Shown one piece after another: positions 29,651 to 37,147 of a stretch of 46,413 nt of DNA. Both the position numbers and the translations under genes were made by a program. How positions within the stretch are numbered: position 1 is the stretch's first letter; every line of letters begins with the position of its first letter. The notes beneath the pieces were generated by a model. It did not search any database. It was given only the letters and a program-made list of their open reading frames with translations, and was not told where the DNA came from. The stretch is from a virus, in IMG/VR virus record IMGVR_UViG_3300036985_004905, positions 1-46,413 of that record; one strand, written 5' to 3'.

Positions 29651-29956
29651 CTATACTCCTAAAGCTGATCTAATCTTGCCACGAACTACTTGGGCATTGC
29701 CGCGATTTGAAGTACCCTTGGTTGCATTATAAACATGATCTACAAATTCTTTATCAAGACCGAGATCTTTGCCAGCCCTCGTTGTTTCTCGCTTGTTGGT
29801 TCCATAAGCTTCTCCAACGGTTCGATACGCCACAGCAGTGATTGGATTAAGAATCATACCGTGCCTTTCAATCCCAGAGATTACATTGTCCGTTACCGAA
29901 AATCGATAAGACTTTGGAAGATTCCCCAACGCTGTGTAAAAATCACTACTCTTCAT
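29651..29956 (-). CDS. Small basic protein next to ssb
   Basis: 101 aa: MKSSDFYTALGNLPKSYRFSV..., then PITAVAYRTVGEAYGTNKRETTRAGKDLGL and a C-terminal NRGNAQVVRGKIRSALGV. The middle has a helix-turn-helix-like rhythm and the tail is basic, consistent with nucleic-acid binding. It lies two bases from ssb, so they are probably co-translated. Family not recognised. Confidence 0.6.
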   Translation of the reverse strand: MKSSDFYTALGNLPKSYRFSVTDNVISGIERHGMILNPITAVAYRTVGEAYGTNKRETTRAGKDLGLDKEFVDHVYNATKGTSNRGNAQVVRGKIRSALGV

Positions 29957-29980
29957 AAAACTCTCCTAACTAATTACTAA

Positions 29981-30220
29981 TTAAACAGGTCGAACATTAG
30001 ATCCGACCTTCAGAATGTCTGCTTGACCCACAAGGTTTGGTTGCTGAGCCTGAGCCTGAGCCTGAGATCTATAATCAAGCAAAGTGGCTTCACCTTCTTG
30101 AAAATACATTGTAAACTTTTCAATTTCCTTTTCGACAGACAACCGTGTTTCATTCAGAGAAGCAAGTTCTCTCTTAACGTTAACCAGATGTGCTTCTGCC
30201 ATTTCAATGATTGATAGCAT
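29981..30220 (-). CDS. Small coiled-coil protein, first gene after a strong promoter
   Basis: 79 aa. A helical coiled-coil (LVNVKRELASLNETRLSVEKEIEKF) is followed by a Gln/Ala dipeptide run (AQAQAQQ) encoded by hexamer repeats at about 30045-30068. AGGGAGA precedes the ATG. The leader from the promoter contains a GTT trinucleotide run (plus strand, 30232-30248). Function unknown. Confidence 0.6.
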   Translation of the reverse strand: MLSIIEMAEAHLVNVKRELASLNETRLSVEKEIEKFTMYFQEGEATLLDYRSQAQAQAQQPNLVGQADILKVGSNVRPV

Positions 30221-30263
30221 GTTAAATCTCCCTTTGTTGTTGTTGTTGTGATCTCACTCGATT

Positions 30264-30292
30264 ATTATAGTCTGTTCGGAATGTTTTGTCAA
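30264..30292 (-). promoter_or_regulatory. Perfect consensus sigma-70 promoter upstream of the ssb gene run
   Basis: Minus-strand -35 TTGACA (30287-30292), 17-bp spacer and -10 TATAAT (30264-30269). Transcript start predicted near 30257, about 37 nt before the first ATG. It should supply ssb and possibly the structured RNA locus beyond it. Confidence 0.93.
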
Positions 30293-30297
30293 GTCGT

Positions 30298-30846
30298 TTA
30301 ATCAGGATTTTCAAATTTTTCTATACTTTGTTTGAGATAAGCTGCGTCCAGAGATGTGTGAGGAAAGTATCTGAAATCTAAAACTCCCGGTTTTGACTTT
30401 TGCATTTCATCCAATATTTTGTGGTATTCTTCTCCGTAAAAACAATTTTTAGGAGAGGATATGTCTGTAAAATAAATTTCATAAACTCCGCATTGCCACA
30501 ATGTTTGAAGGCATAACCGACACGGAGGAGCGGTGATGTAGGCCCGAGAACCCATGGTGGATTTTCCTTCTCTGGCGGCATTATACACAGCGTTTGACTC
30601 TGAGTGAATCATAAAATGATATTTTTCCGGTCTTGTTTTAGGAAAAACGGAATCATTTATATCTCTGATAAAACCGTTGTATCCAGTCGCTATTGTGGCT
30701 TTATTCTTGACAAGAACACATCCACATTGAGTCTGTGTGTCATGAGACATTCTGGACCATAACACAGCTTCGGAAAAAAAGATATTGTCCCAACGTGTTG
30801 GTTTATAGCTTTTCAACCTATTTTTAAATAAAGATGACATATCCAT
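30298..30846 (-). CDS. dCMP deaminase
   Basis: 182 aa zinc deaminase converting dCMP to dUMP, the ThyX substrate. Zinc site: IHSESNAVYNAA (H-x-E, catalytic Glu) and APPCRLCLQTLWQCGV (P-C-x2-C). The N-terminal helix has EAVLWSRMSHD and TQCGCVLVKNKATIATGYNGF, typical of phage and eukaryotic dCMP deaminases. Length is close to T4 CD (193 aa). Its stop lies just before the promoter at 30264-30292. Confidence 0.92.
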   Translation of the reverse strand: MDMSSLFKNRLKSYKPTRWDNIFFSEAVLWSRMSHDTQTQCGCVLVKNKATIATGYNGFIRDINDSVFPKTRPEKYHFMIHSESNAVYNAAREGKSTMGSRAYITAPPCRLCLQTLWQCGVYEIYFTDISSPKNCFYGEEYHKILDEMQKSKPGVLDFRYFPHTSLDAAYLKQSIEKFENPD

Positions 30847-30850
30847 ATTA

Positions 30851-31243
30851 TTAACTTTGCTTTTTAAATATCTTATTGAAGCTATCCACTGCTTTTTTTA
30901 TTTTAGGAGATTGATTTCCAATCTTTGTGGGTTCATAGTAAAAATTTCCATCTTCACCGACCAGTTGATCAACGAACCCTTTATCAACGAGTCTTAAAAC
31001 ATCTTGTTCAACACTGCTGTATCTTTCTTGCTGATCGCTTTTAAACCACTTGAGCAGAGGTGGTTCTGAATCTAAGTCGTAATCAATGATATCGTACAAA
31101 AAGTTAGACTCTTCGTATTTATCTATAAAGGTTTCTAATTCTTTAACGTGCATTTCAGCCTTTTTTAACGATGAAAATGCGCCCAAAGGTTCAATGCTGA
31201 TGTCAGATTCAAAAGCAATAAATACTATTATGTATATTTTCAT
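30851..31243 (-). CDS. Hypothetical protein
   Basis: 130 aa from ATG 31243. The N-terminal pattern (MKIYIIVFIAFESD...LKKAEMHVKELETFIDKY) is a beta-strand and helix layout seen in small phage early proteins of the type that recur several times in this window. The C-terminal 40 residues are basic. Not recognised; lies four bases upstream of the dCMP deaminase. Confidence 0.55.
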   Translation of the reverse strand: MKIYIIVFIAFESDISIEPLGAFSSLKKAEMHVKELETFIDKYEESNFLYDIIDYDLDSEPPLLKWFKSDQQERYSSVEQDVLRLVDKGFVDQLVGEDGNFYYEPTKIGNQSPKIKKAVDSFNKIFKKQS

Positions 31244-31256
31244 TGCAGGCACCCGT

Positions 31257-31511
31257 TTATTCTTGTGGTTTTTTTGTTAAAAGAAGCTTTTCAGAGCTGT
31301 ATCTGGCGGGATCAGCTAATCCATCGTCAAGTCTGTTCTTTTTGGTCACATAAAAATGAGTATCTGATTTTAATAGAACCTGATCTTCTTTGAGTTCTAC
31401 GCCATATTCATTGTGGTCAACAACCATCTCTTTGTGACTGCCATAATGAGATTTTGTTGTTACGATAACTCCATTTTCGTGCCTTGTCTTTGAGCCGCTT
31501 AGTCTTGCCAT
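31257..31511 (-). CDS. Hypothetical protein
   Basis: 84 aa from ATG 31511, chosen over GTG 31520 because AGGTG then has 7 nt spacing. Begins MARLSGSKTRHENGVIVTTKSHYGSHK, basic and His-rich, with a beta-type middle. No known motif. Confidence 0.5.
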   Translation of the reverse strand: MARLSGSKTRHENGVIVTTKSHYGSHKEMVVDHNEYGVELKEDQVLLKSDTHFYVTKKNRLDDGLADPARYSSEKLLLTKKPQE

Positions 31512-31516
31512 TTTTT

Positions 31517-32014
31517 TCACCTGTCTTGATTTAAATTTTGCATTAATTGTTTGATGGGCATATTGTAACAGTTGGCTTTCACTCGAAAGTTATTGTCTGA
31601 ATCAATATCGCCTTCTTTAAGGAGTCTTGCATCTTTAAAATAAGACGCTTTATCGTAAACGCCCAGATACCATGCTCTTCCCCATTGATTGTTGACAAAT
31701 TCAACTCTGACAAAAGCATAATAATTGCACTGTTGTTTTAAATTATATTCAGCTATAGAGCATTCATAATAATCTTTTGGTTTGCTTGTGCATCTCTTTG
31801 TTTTAACGTCATATTTTATTCCGTGTTCATCCACGATATCGTAATCATAAGTGTTTGTTATGGTTCCTTTTATAATATAGTTGGCTACTTCTTCTCCCAA
31901 GAAACCGGCTATGTTTCCACCACCATTTGTTATGGAATGATTTAGCTTTCCCATTTCATGAGCTTTTTTCAAAGCTCTTTGTTTCATATCTTCAGTTATT
32001 TCTACTTCAATCAT
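31517..32014 (-). CDS. Probable PD-(D/E)XK nuclease
   Basis: 165 aa. GFLGEEVANYIIK (about 38-50) supplies the conserved Glu on the first helix. TYDYDIVDEHGIKYDVKTKRC (about 55-75) has the D-x(n)-D-V-K-T-K active-site hairpin of restriction-endonuclease-like folds. A following YECSIAEYNLKQQCNYYAFVRV strand/helix fits the same fold. It could attack host DNA or act in recombination. There is no methyltransferase partner in the window, so a restriction-modification system is not supported. Confidence 0.65.
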   Translation of the reverse strand: MIEVEITEDMKQRALKKAHEMGKLNHSITNGGGNIAGFLGEEVANYIIKGTITNTYDYDIVDEHGIKYDVKTKRCTSKPKDYYECSIAEYNLKQQCNYYAFVRVEFVNNQWGRAWYLGVYDKASYFKDARLLKEGDIDSDNNFRVKANCYNMPIKQLMQNLNQDR

Positions 32015-32050
32015 AGCTTCGCTCCTTGATTTGTTCTGGTGATAGTCCGG

Positions 32051-32413
32051 TCATTCTAGCCCCACAATCAGATCTCGGTCGTGATACGACACTCGATCAA
32101 GGAATTTTTGCCTAATTTCAATGATGGTAGCATTGTATTTGACGGGAAGGGTTATCACTAGAACGGCCAAGTTTATATCTATGCTCTCTTCCGCTAGGAA
32201 GATGTACTTCATCAGTAGGTTGATAGCGTGCCGCTGGTTTAGATCCATCAGATTATCAAATACATCATAGATGTAATCTATTTGCTTATCCCTATCGCAC
32301 ACAGATAGCCACTTTCCTCTATTCCAGAACTGCCAATATTTTCCATCTTCAGATCTAGCGATACAGACGTGACCGGCTACTCCATCTGTTCTATCACACA
32401 TCTTGTAGATCAT
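32051..32413 (-). CDS. Hypothetical protein
   Basis: 120 aa, ATG 32413 with AGGA 6 nt upstream. The N-terminus MIYKMCDRTDGVAGHVCIARSEDGKYWQFWNRGKW looks like a small beta-sheet domain; the C-terminal half is helical (LNQRHAINLLMKYIFLAEESIDINLAVLVITL). Overlaps the preceding gene by 20 nt. Not recognised. Confidence 0.5.
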   Translation of the reverse strand: MIYKMCDRTDGVAGHVCIARSEDGKYWQFWNRGKWLSVCDRDKQIDYIYDVFDNLMDLNQRHAINLLMKYIFLAEESIDINLAVLVITLPVKYNATIIEIRQKFLDRVSYHDRDLIVGLE

Positions 32414-32666
32414 AGGTGTCCTCGTAATTCATCTCTTTTAGAGATAGCAATACATTAACGGCATCGCCACCAAAGTTCGATTCTCTATGGCGAATAGATA
32501 GTAGAAGATCTGACGCACCAAAACTCGGCCCGTCAATCAGAATTTCGTTCTTCCCTTCGAATTCAGGGATAGCCTTTTCTGAAACGAGCATCCCCACAAT
32601 GACATACCTATGGAGAGGCCCATCATTTCTTGGCCAAACTACCCCTTTGAAGTATTCTCTGTCCAT
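32394..32666 (-). CDS. Hypothetical protein
   Basis: 90 aa from ATG 32666, which has a strong GGAGGA site. MDREYFKGVVWPRNDGPLHRYVIVG at the start, then a hydrophobic/acidic mix (FEGKNEILIDGPSFGASDLLLSI). No motif recognised. Confidence 0.5.
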   Translation of the reverse strand: MDREYFKGVVWPRNDGPLHRYVIVGMLVSEKAIPEFEGKNEILIDGPSFGASDLLLSIRHRESNFGGDAVNVLLSLKEMNYEDTYDLQDV

Positions 32667-32742
32667 ATTATCCTCCACAATTCCCAAAAGGTCTACCTAA
32701 AATCCCGCTAAGATCATCAAATTTACTGTGAGGCATAGCCTC

Positions 32743-32970
32743 TTAGCATCCACATGGTTTAGAGATATGAACTAGCAGAGCCTCGGTGATTTGCTCATCA
32801 CCATCGCCACCAATGCTATTCTCACCGCAGGCAGCACACATGTTGACTATGAGTTCTGGGACCAGAACTCTATGCACTATCCAGCCAGATTTGCATTTCC
32901 AGACCTGATCTTTAAGCACAGTTTTTTCGGTTGGCTGCTTACAATTGAAGCACGGAATTACTTGAGACAT
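32743..32970 (-). CDS. Small zinc-ribbon protein
   Basis: 75 aa from ATG 32970, with AAAGGA upstream. Two cysteine pairs (CFNCKQ near 7-10 and CAACG near 45-48) and a terminal CGC are spaced for a zinc ribbon with an inserted hairpin. It may bind nucleic acid or protein; no family named. Confidence 0.6.
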   Translation of the reverse strand: MSQVIPCFNCKQPTEKTVLKDQVWKCKSGWIVHRVLVPELIVNMCAACGENSIGGDGDEQITEALLVHISKPCGC

Positions 32971-32993
32971 GAGAGTTCCTTTGTTGGCGAAGC

Positions 32994-33407
32994 CTAGTAA
33001 CATCCAAGAATGGCTTTATCTTTACCGGCCAAAACCACCAAGTTTTTCTTGTCTTTGTTTAATCCCGAATAGCACCATTTTTGAGGAAATGTTCCGCCCA
33101 TCTTGGTATAGAAAGATTGGAACTCATGTACTTCGTGGGCGGTATCTAGGCCTTCCACGAAGAATAGGCTGAGGCCATAGATAGTTTCTGTGATATTTGG
33201 ACTGATCCAATTTTCTATCGAACAAATCTCACTCATGAGATCTGCTTTAGCGATGTCGTCAATATAGAAGGTGATGGCATCTATATTTTGCCTTTGTGCG
33301 GTCTGGATCATCAGGCATATCAGTCGCTTAGATAGTATGTTAGATTCGGTATCGAAGCAAACTATGTCTCTATCGAGGCCATCTTTGATTAGTTCGTACA
33401 ACGTCAT
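32994..33407 (-). CDS. Hypothetical protein
   Basis: 137 aa with an alpha/beta pattern: MTLYELIKDGLDRDIVCFDTESNILSKRLICLMIQTAQ, then IDAITFYIDDIAKADLMSEICSIENW. The DTES segment recalls exonuclease/RNase H-like strands, but the remaining acidic motifs are not found, so I do not assign it. Ends 24 nt before the zinc-ribbon gene start. Confidence 0.5.
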   Translation of the reverse strand: MTLYELIKDGLDRDIVCFDTESNILSKRLICLMIQTAQRQNIDAITFYIDDIAKADLMSEICSIENWISPNITETIYGLSLFFVEGLDTAHEVHEFQSFYTKMGGTFPQKWCYSGLNKDKKNLVVLAGKDKAILGCY

Positions 33408-33419
33408 AGGCTTTGCCCC

Positions 33420-33641
33420 TTAGATTGATACGTATTGAATTCTTCCAAATCTAGCAACGGCGACAATATAACTTGTAGAGCCTGTAAGCTCTGCCAAGAT
33501 TAATTGTTGCGGCTCTAATATAGAAGCTCTTACAAGATCTTTTTCGGCTTGATCGGAATCCGAGTAGAATCCATCAATGTTGTGCTTACGATCGCTGTAC
33601 TTTATAAGCTGGCGATCATAGACGTAGATTTGGTAGATCAT
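33420..33641 (-). CDS. Hypothetical protein
   Basis: 73 aa from ATG 33641, which has GGGAGG 8 nt upstream. MIYQIYVYDRQLIKYSDRKHN...YSDSDQAEKDLVRA is the strand-turn-helix layout repeated in several small genes here. Unknown function. Confidence 0.5.
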   Translation of the reverse strand: MIYQIYVYDRQLIKYSDRKHNIDGFYSDSDQAEKDLVRASILEPQQLILAELTGSTSYIVAVARFGRIQYVSI

Positions 33642-33643
33642 GG

Positions 33644-33880
33644 CTACGCCTCCCAATTCTCGTGAAAGTTATTTATGCCGCATTCTTTTATGCCGTCCCA
33701 GAGTAGGGGGACACCGCAGGTATCCTCCCAGTCTTTTAGGCCTAGGAAGGTACAGAATCCTGACTCCTGCTCGTCTCGGGATAAATCGCGTCCCCAATAG
33801 GGGCAGTTGACTCGCTTACCGTTGACTCTGGTGTAACAGTAGGGTCCTTCAGGAATTCTTGAAGCATCTCTTTCTTCCAT
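33644..33880 (-). CDS. Cys-containing small protein overlapping its neighbour by 139 nt
   Basis: 78 aa; AAGGA with good spacing precedes ATG 33880. It contains YCYTRVNGKRVNCPYWGRD, a later SGFCTFL and DTCGVPLLWDGIKECG. Four regularly spaced Cys suggest metal or disulfide structure. It overlaps the end of the upstream gene out of frame by 139 nt, unusual even in this compact genome. Both frames have good start signals. Confidence 0.55.
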   Translation of the reverse strand: MEERDASRIPEGPYCYTRVNGKRVNCPYWGRDLSRDEQESGFCTFLGLKDWEDTCGVPLLWDGIKECGINNFHENWEA

Positions 33881-34062
33881 TTTAAATCCTTCTCAAGTTT
33901 TTTGATATCTTCTTCGAGAGTTAAAGGATCTACTCTTTTGAAGAGTCCGTCGAAACACTGCCATTTATTGCAAACGACACATCCTGACGTGAAATCGTCA
34001 CATCGTGGACCATATTTCCACTTAAGCCATTCTTTAGTCAGTTTCTTCGCTATCTTTTTCAA
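33742..34062 (-). CDS. Hypothetical protein with coiled coil, TTG start
   Basis: 106 aa from TTG 34062 (GGAG 8 nt upstream). A basic N-terminus with CVVCNKWQC is followed by a coiled coil (LTLEEDIKKLEKDLKWKKEMLQEFL). The last 35 residues are Ser/Thr/Pro-rich and lie in the region shared with the next gene, so their composition may be dictated by the other frame. Confidence 0.5.
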   Translation of the reverse strand: MKKIAKKLTKEWLKWKYGPRCDDFTSGCVVCNKWQCFDGLFKRVDPLTLEEDIKKLEKDLKWKKEMLQEFLKDPTVTPESTVSESTAPIGDAIYPETSRSQDSVPS

Positions 34063-34564
34063 CTTTGATCTCCGCTAATGGTTCAGTACCAAATCTCATT
34101 GGTTCATTGTAATGAACCCCCCAATGCTCAGGTTTATCCTTGCCTTCGTCCTTCAATCGGTCCCATGCCAGTCTGTGACGAAGCACCTGCATGACGTCCC
34201 ACGCCACACTACTTTCAGGATATACCTTGTTGCCAACACCGTAGGAGGCATTCTTCTCTAGATCTGGGAAGATCATAGCCTTTAGAGCATCAAAAATCCA
34301 CTCGTTGTCCCAGTTGAACCGGCTATCGGGGGCACACCAGCGGTCCATGAAGAGATTGCGTAGCTCGCTGATTTGTCCATGCTTCAGGCGTGAATAAACC
34401 TCAAGAGCCTCACGGATTACACGAGCCTGTTCTACATTCACAACGAGCGAATACTTCCTACCGGACGCAGATGACGTTGAAGAGGTAGTCTTCTTGGTCG
34501 TATTCTTCGTATTCTTCTTCGGATACGCTTTCGAATCGGTATGGTCCCCCTGTGACTCTGTCAT
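34034..34564 (-). CDS. Hypothetical protein, conserved VEQARVIREALEVYSR core
   Basis: Up to 176 aa from ATG 34564 (GGAAG upstream). The folded part begins near RKYSLVVNVEQARVIREALEVYSRLKHGQISEL, a pattern I associate with small phage proteins of unknown role that start just before it. The 35-residue Ser/Thr/Lys-rich leader overlaps the preceding gene by 107 nt. A shorter form from GTG 34441 is possible, but its ribosome site is poorly spaced. Confidence 0.5.
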   Translation of the reverse strand: MTESQGDHTDSKAYPKKNTKNTTKKTTSSTSSASGRKYSLVVNVEQARVIREALEVYSRLKHGQISELRNLFMDRWCAPDSRFNWDNEWIFDALKAMIFPDLEKNASYGVGNKVYPESSVAWDVMQVLRHRLAWDRLKDEGKDKPEHWGVHYNEPMRFGTEPLAEIKVEKDSEETD

Positions 34565-34688
34565 TTTGAATACTTCCTACGGAAATAAAAGTGTTACCCT
34601 CACCATCTGATGCTTTGATGACTACGTTGTCACCAAATCCGGCATCGACAAGGTCTTGGCATTGTGTCAATAATTCTGTGAGTGTCAT
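34458..34688 (-). CDS. Small acidic hypothetical protein
   Basis: 76 aa. MTLTELLTQCQDLVDAGFGDNVVIKASDGEGNTFISVGSIQ is typical of tiny phage proteins that begin L-x-x-L-L-x-x-x-Q and carry a small beta sheet. The C-terminus is very acidic (SEEEYEEYDQEDY). Function unknown. Confidence 0.55.
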   Translation of the reverse strand: MTLTELLTQCQDLVDAGFGDNVVIKASDGEGNTFISVGSIQNDRVTGGPYRFESVSEEEYEEYDQEDYLFNVICVR

Positions 34689-34970
34689 TTAATTCCCATC
34701 TATGGTGATTCGAAATTCTTTTCTGTCAGAGTAAGCTTGTCGCTTGAGTTTATCAACGTACTTTTGAGCTAATTCTAGAGTCTCAAACTTCCTTTTGCAA
34801 GACCATTCCAGCAGAAATTGGAAAATTTGGTTAGAAACTTCCTTATGGCGACTCTCTACAACGAAGGGTTTGTCCACCTTCTTGGGTTTTGCCCTAGCTT
34901 TGGTTTGATCGGAGGCATAAAATGCCTCTTCCTTGCGATCATTTGGGGATTTTTCCCAGTCATTCTTCAT
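34689..34970 (-). CDS. Basic hypothetical protein
   Basis: 93 aa from ATG 34970, with AGGA 6 nt upstream; the longer frame overlaps the preceding gene heavily. It is Lys/Arg-rich with a helical C-terminal half (FETLELAQKYVDKLKRQAYSDRKEF). Possibly nucleic-acid binding. Ends one base before the next start. Confidence 0.5.
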   Translation of the reverse strand: MKNDWEKSPNDRKEEAFYASDQTKARAKPKKVDKPFVVESRHKEVSNQIFQFLLEWSCKRKFETLELAQKYVDKLKRQAYSDRKEFRITIDGN

Positions 34971-35265
34971 GGCCAATCCTATCCGACTGAATTTCCACCA
35001 AGGATGTTCCCCTGAATCCATACTGTGGCATGAACTCCATGTGGAGGATTCTGATTCCCTCTGCGAATTTTGCATTGAATTCTTCCGGGGTCATTGCCCA
35101 ATCCCATCCGTCGCCGGGCATGTAGTGTTCATACTTCCAAAAAGTAGAGAGAGCCCATGCTGGATCTACATCACTTTTACTATTTTTATCGTATGAATCA
35201 GTACCGCCATCATACTTGGTTATATTTGCATCGTTGTCGATATGGTAGATTGTTATCCGGTACAT
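34960..35265 (-). CDS. Hypothetical protein
   Basis: 101 aa, acidic and aromatic (PAWALSTFWKYEHYMPGDGWDWAMTPEEF), starting with a beta strand MYRITIYHI. Not recognised. Confidence 0.5.
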   Translation of the reverse strand: MYRITIYHIDNDANITKYDGGTDSYDKNSKSDVDPAWALSTFWKYEHYMPGDGWDWAMTPEEFNAKFAEGIRILHMEFMPQYGFRGTSLVEIQSDRIGHEE

Positions 35266-35303
35266 GGCTTCTCCTTGATTAACTTCTGGGTCGTTTAAGT
35301 CTA

Positions 35304-35615
35304 TTACACTCCCGGACGACGATTGAGGACTGCGTGCCCATCATCATTAGATAATTCTCCGGCAGTATAGGCTTTCAACATGCAATCATGGACAAGGTCT
35401 TGAAATTGTCGCATAGCAAATCGTTCGCATAATTTAACCACGTCTACAGCCTCAATGGAATCTGGCAAATATAAACTATCTGCGTGTAGATCCAATAGCA
35501 TTGTGTTGTCGTAATTAATCGCAGAAAACGAACAATGCGTTGAACCGGAGCCGCCGTCTACGCTTTCTGAGGTTGGGACGACGCTCGCGGCGTCCCGGTT
35601 AACTTGGTCGTTCAT
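35304..35615 (-). CDS. Hypothetical protein
   Basis: 103 aa. Ser-rich N-terminus, then LPDSIEAVDVVKLCERFAMRQFQDLVHDCMLKAYTAGELSNDDGHAVLN, two helices. No motif recognised. Confidence 0.5.
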   Translation of the reverse strand: MNDQVNRDAASVVPTSESVDGGSGSTHCSFSAINYDNTMLLDLHADSLYLPDSIEAVDVVKLCERFAMRQFQDLVHDCMLKAYTAGELSNDDGHAVLNRRPGV

Positions 35616-35624
35616 AAATTTTTC

Positions 35625-35840
35625 CTAATCTAATTTTGTTAAATCATACTCAAACTTTTGAGCTTTCTTCCAATTGAATCTAACGTCATCACCAAAGATC
35701 TGAACCACAACGCATGTCTTTCCTTCAACGGTTTCAATACCTCTTAGTAATCCACATAATCCGTCTCCAACATGCACCAAGGCTGGATGAAACTCATCTT
35801 CAAGGTGCAGTCTGAGTTGCTCTATTGTCGCCTTGATCAT
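35625..35840 (-). CDS. Small hypothetical protein with SH3-like beta pattern
   Basis: 71 aa. An N-terminal helix (IKATIEQLRLHLEDEF) is followed by alternating strands with Gly turns (HVGDGLCGLLRGIETVEGKTCVVVQIFGDD), like a small beta-barrel. Its start overlaps the HD-domain gene stop by four bases, so they may be translated together. Confidence 0.5.
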   Translation of the reverse strand: MIKATIEQLRLHLEDEFHPALVHVGDGLCGLLRGIETVEGKTCVVVQIFGDDVRFNWKKAQKFEYDLTKLD

Positions 35841-36439
35841 TGAATACTCCCATAAGGGTCACAACTATCACAGTCGTTCATTCTCGCGGAAATTCCATCG
35901 CACAAATGTAGCATCCAAGCTGCTCCGCTTTTTGGAGCCACAGGACTTCCCCAAGCTCGCTGCCCATGGTGAGACAGAATATTATGGGTTACTGCGTCTA
36001 GTAAAGTTTCGCTTATCTTAGACTTTGCTGCTAAGTTCCACTCTATGGCAGACCGGCTGATATGATGGATGCTTCGCTTATGAGGCGTCGAAATCCAGTT
36101 GCTATAATCAGGAACTTCATTCTCGAAACTACTCGGAGCGTAGTCCCACATCTTGCCGCAGTCATGGAATAAGGCCGATAGGAATAGCTCAGTATTATTG
36201 AGCTTGCATCCTAGCAGTTCATTGTTTGCCAAGCAAAGTTTGACAACCTCTGTAGTATGCGTGAAAAGTCCCCTCATGCCATAATGATGCTGCTCACGTC
36301 GTGATGAGCCAGACCATAGAATAAATCGTGGATCTGCCAAAACGTGGTTGCATATTGATCTGACATTCAGGTTATCTGCTAAATGTTCTAGATATCTATG
36401 TGTATATCTAGTGTACCCTATAGAATCTTCTGGCGTCAT
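35837..36439 (-). CDS. HD-domain phosphohydrolase (YhaM-like)
   Basis: 200 aa from ATG 36439. Metal ligands in order: GLFTHTTEVVKLC (first His), SALFHDCGKMWDY (the H-D pair), HKRSIHHISRSAIEW, and HNILSHHGQRAWGSPVAPKSGAAWMLHLCDGISARM. The S-H-H-G-x-x-x-W-G-S-P segment and the final D are characteristic of the HD domain in YhaM-type 3'-5' exoribonucleases, but the OB-fold RNA-binding domain is absent. It may hydrolyse nucleotides or short RNA/DNA. Confidence 0.8.
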   Translation of the reverse strand: MTPEDSIGYTRYTHRYLEHLADNLNVRSICNHVLADPRFILWSGSSRREQHHYGMRGLFTHTTEVVKLCLANNELLGCKLNNTELFLSALFHDCGKMWDYAPSSFENEVPDYSNWISTPHKRSIHHISRSAIEWNLAAKSKISETLLDAVTHNILSHHGQRAWGSPVAPKSGAAWMLHLCDGISARMNDCDSCDPYGSIQ

Positions 36440-36440
36440 T

Positions 36441-36605
36441 TTAATCCATCTTTTTGAATAAGTCAAGAGGGCCAAGTGGCTCAACAACCGGAATGTCGTT
36501 ATTTCCAGTTTCGATCCAAGTCACGGTGTATAAACCAATCTTTGGATGGTAGTACACTTTGTTGCCTTCCAAGTGAAGCTTTCTCATTTCTGTTTGACTA
36601 AGCAT
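36441..36605 (-). CDS. Small protein, 54 aa
   Basis: A short open frame filling the gap between two genes. ATG 36605 has GGGAG 7 nt upstream. It encodes MLSQTEMRKLHLEGNKVYYH..., with a Trp/Tyr-rich strand and a C-terminal PLGPLDLFKKMD. Overlaps the upstream gene by 22 nt and ends one base before the HD gene start. Too short for common gene finders but well supported by context. Confidence 0.6.
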   Translation of the reverse strand: MLSQTEMRKLHLEGNKVYYHPKIGLYTVTWIETGNNDIPVVEPLGPLDLFKKMD

Positions 36606-36781
36606 CCGATTTCTCCCAGAAGCTTTGCGGCTTCTTTTAAGCGTAGACTAGCGTCGTGTGTGAATTCATCATGAGGCTCGTATTCGGCCATGTTCTCAAG
36701 GTATGAGACTATGTCGTCTTTACGGACGTAAACTACATTGGCCACTTTTACAAATCTCATATCAGTTTTGCCGTTTACCAT
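36584..36781 (-). CDS. Small hypothetical protein
   Basis: 65 aa. MVNGKTDMRFVKVANVVYVRKDDIVSYLENMAEY, a strand-strand-helix start, then a helix DASLRLKEAAKLLGEIGCL. Shares seven bases with the preceding gene. Not recognised. Confidence 0.5.
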   Translation of the reverse strand: MVNGKTDMRFVKVANVVYVRKDDIVSYLENMAEYEPHDEFTHDASLRLKEAAKLLGEIGCLVKQK

Positions 36782-37104
36782 GTGTGTACCTCTGGACTTC
36801 CATTTCTCATGACCGTGTATTTTCTATCATCCATCATCATGAAGTTCGGCACCATCTTTGGTGCCACGTACCCACAGAAGATTTCCCAGTCTGATGGTTC
36901 TGACGTATTGTACTCGCAGAATCTGTCATGTCTAGCCACAAATTCTGTTTTACTGGGTTTTTCTTGTGGTAGCACACAAGTGTAAACGATCTCGAACCCA
37001 TCCAATCTTGCTGGACGGACGCCAATCGCGTCAAACTCGTTAGTTACGTGCTCAAGGATCTTATCTAGGTGTTTTTTATTATCTGGGTGGGTTACGATCT
37101 TCAT
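36775..37104 (-). CDS. Hypothetical protein
   Basis: 109 aa. MKIVTHPDNKKHLDKILEHVTNEFDAIGVRP at the start and a C-terminal NFMMMDDRKYTVMRNGSPEVHTW. Begins about 15 nt after the predicted transcript start of the promoter at 37120-37147. No known family. Confidence 0.5.
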   Translation of the reverse strand: MKIVTHPDNKKHLDKILEHVTNEFDAIGVRPARLDGFEIVYTCVLPQEKPSKTEFVARHDRFCEYNTSEPSDWEIFCGYVAPKMVPNFMMMDDRKYTVMRNGSPEVHTW

Positions 37105-37119
37105 GGCCTCGTTTTCCTT

Positions 37120-37147
37120 ATTCTAACTGGCTGAAGCTAGTTGTCAA
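37120..37147 (-). promoter_or_regulatory. Sigma-70-type promoter
   Basis: Minus-strand -35 TTGACA (37142-37147), 16-bp spacer, -10 TAGAAT (37120-37125), just upstream of the gene starting at 37104. The -35 overlaps the stop codon of the 36-aa small gene. Confidence 0.65.

Noticed and set aside
31517-32014. Restriction-modification system
   Set aside because: The PD-(D/E)XK protein has no methyltransferase or specificity partner nearby.
32668-32736. 22-aa open frame in a gap
   Set aside because: The candidate ribosome site is only two bases from the ATG and the product shows no distinctive feature; left out as unsupported.
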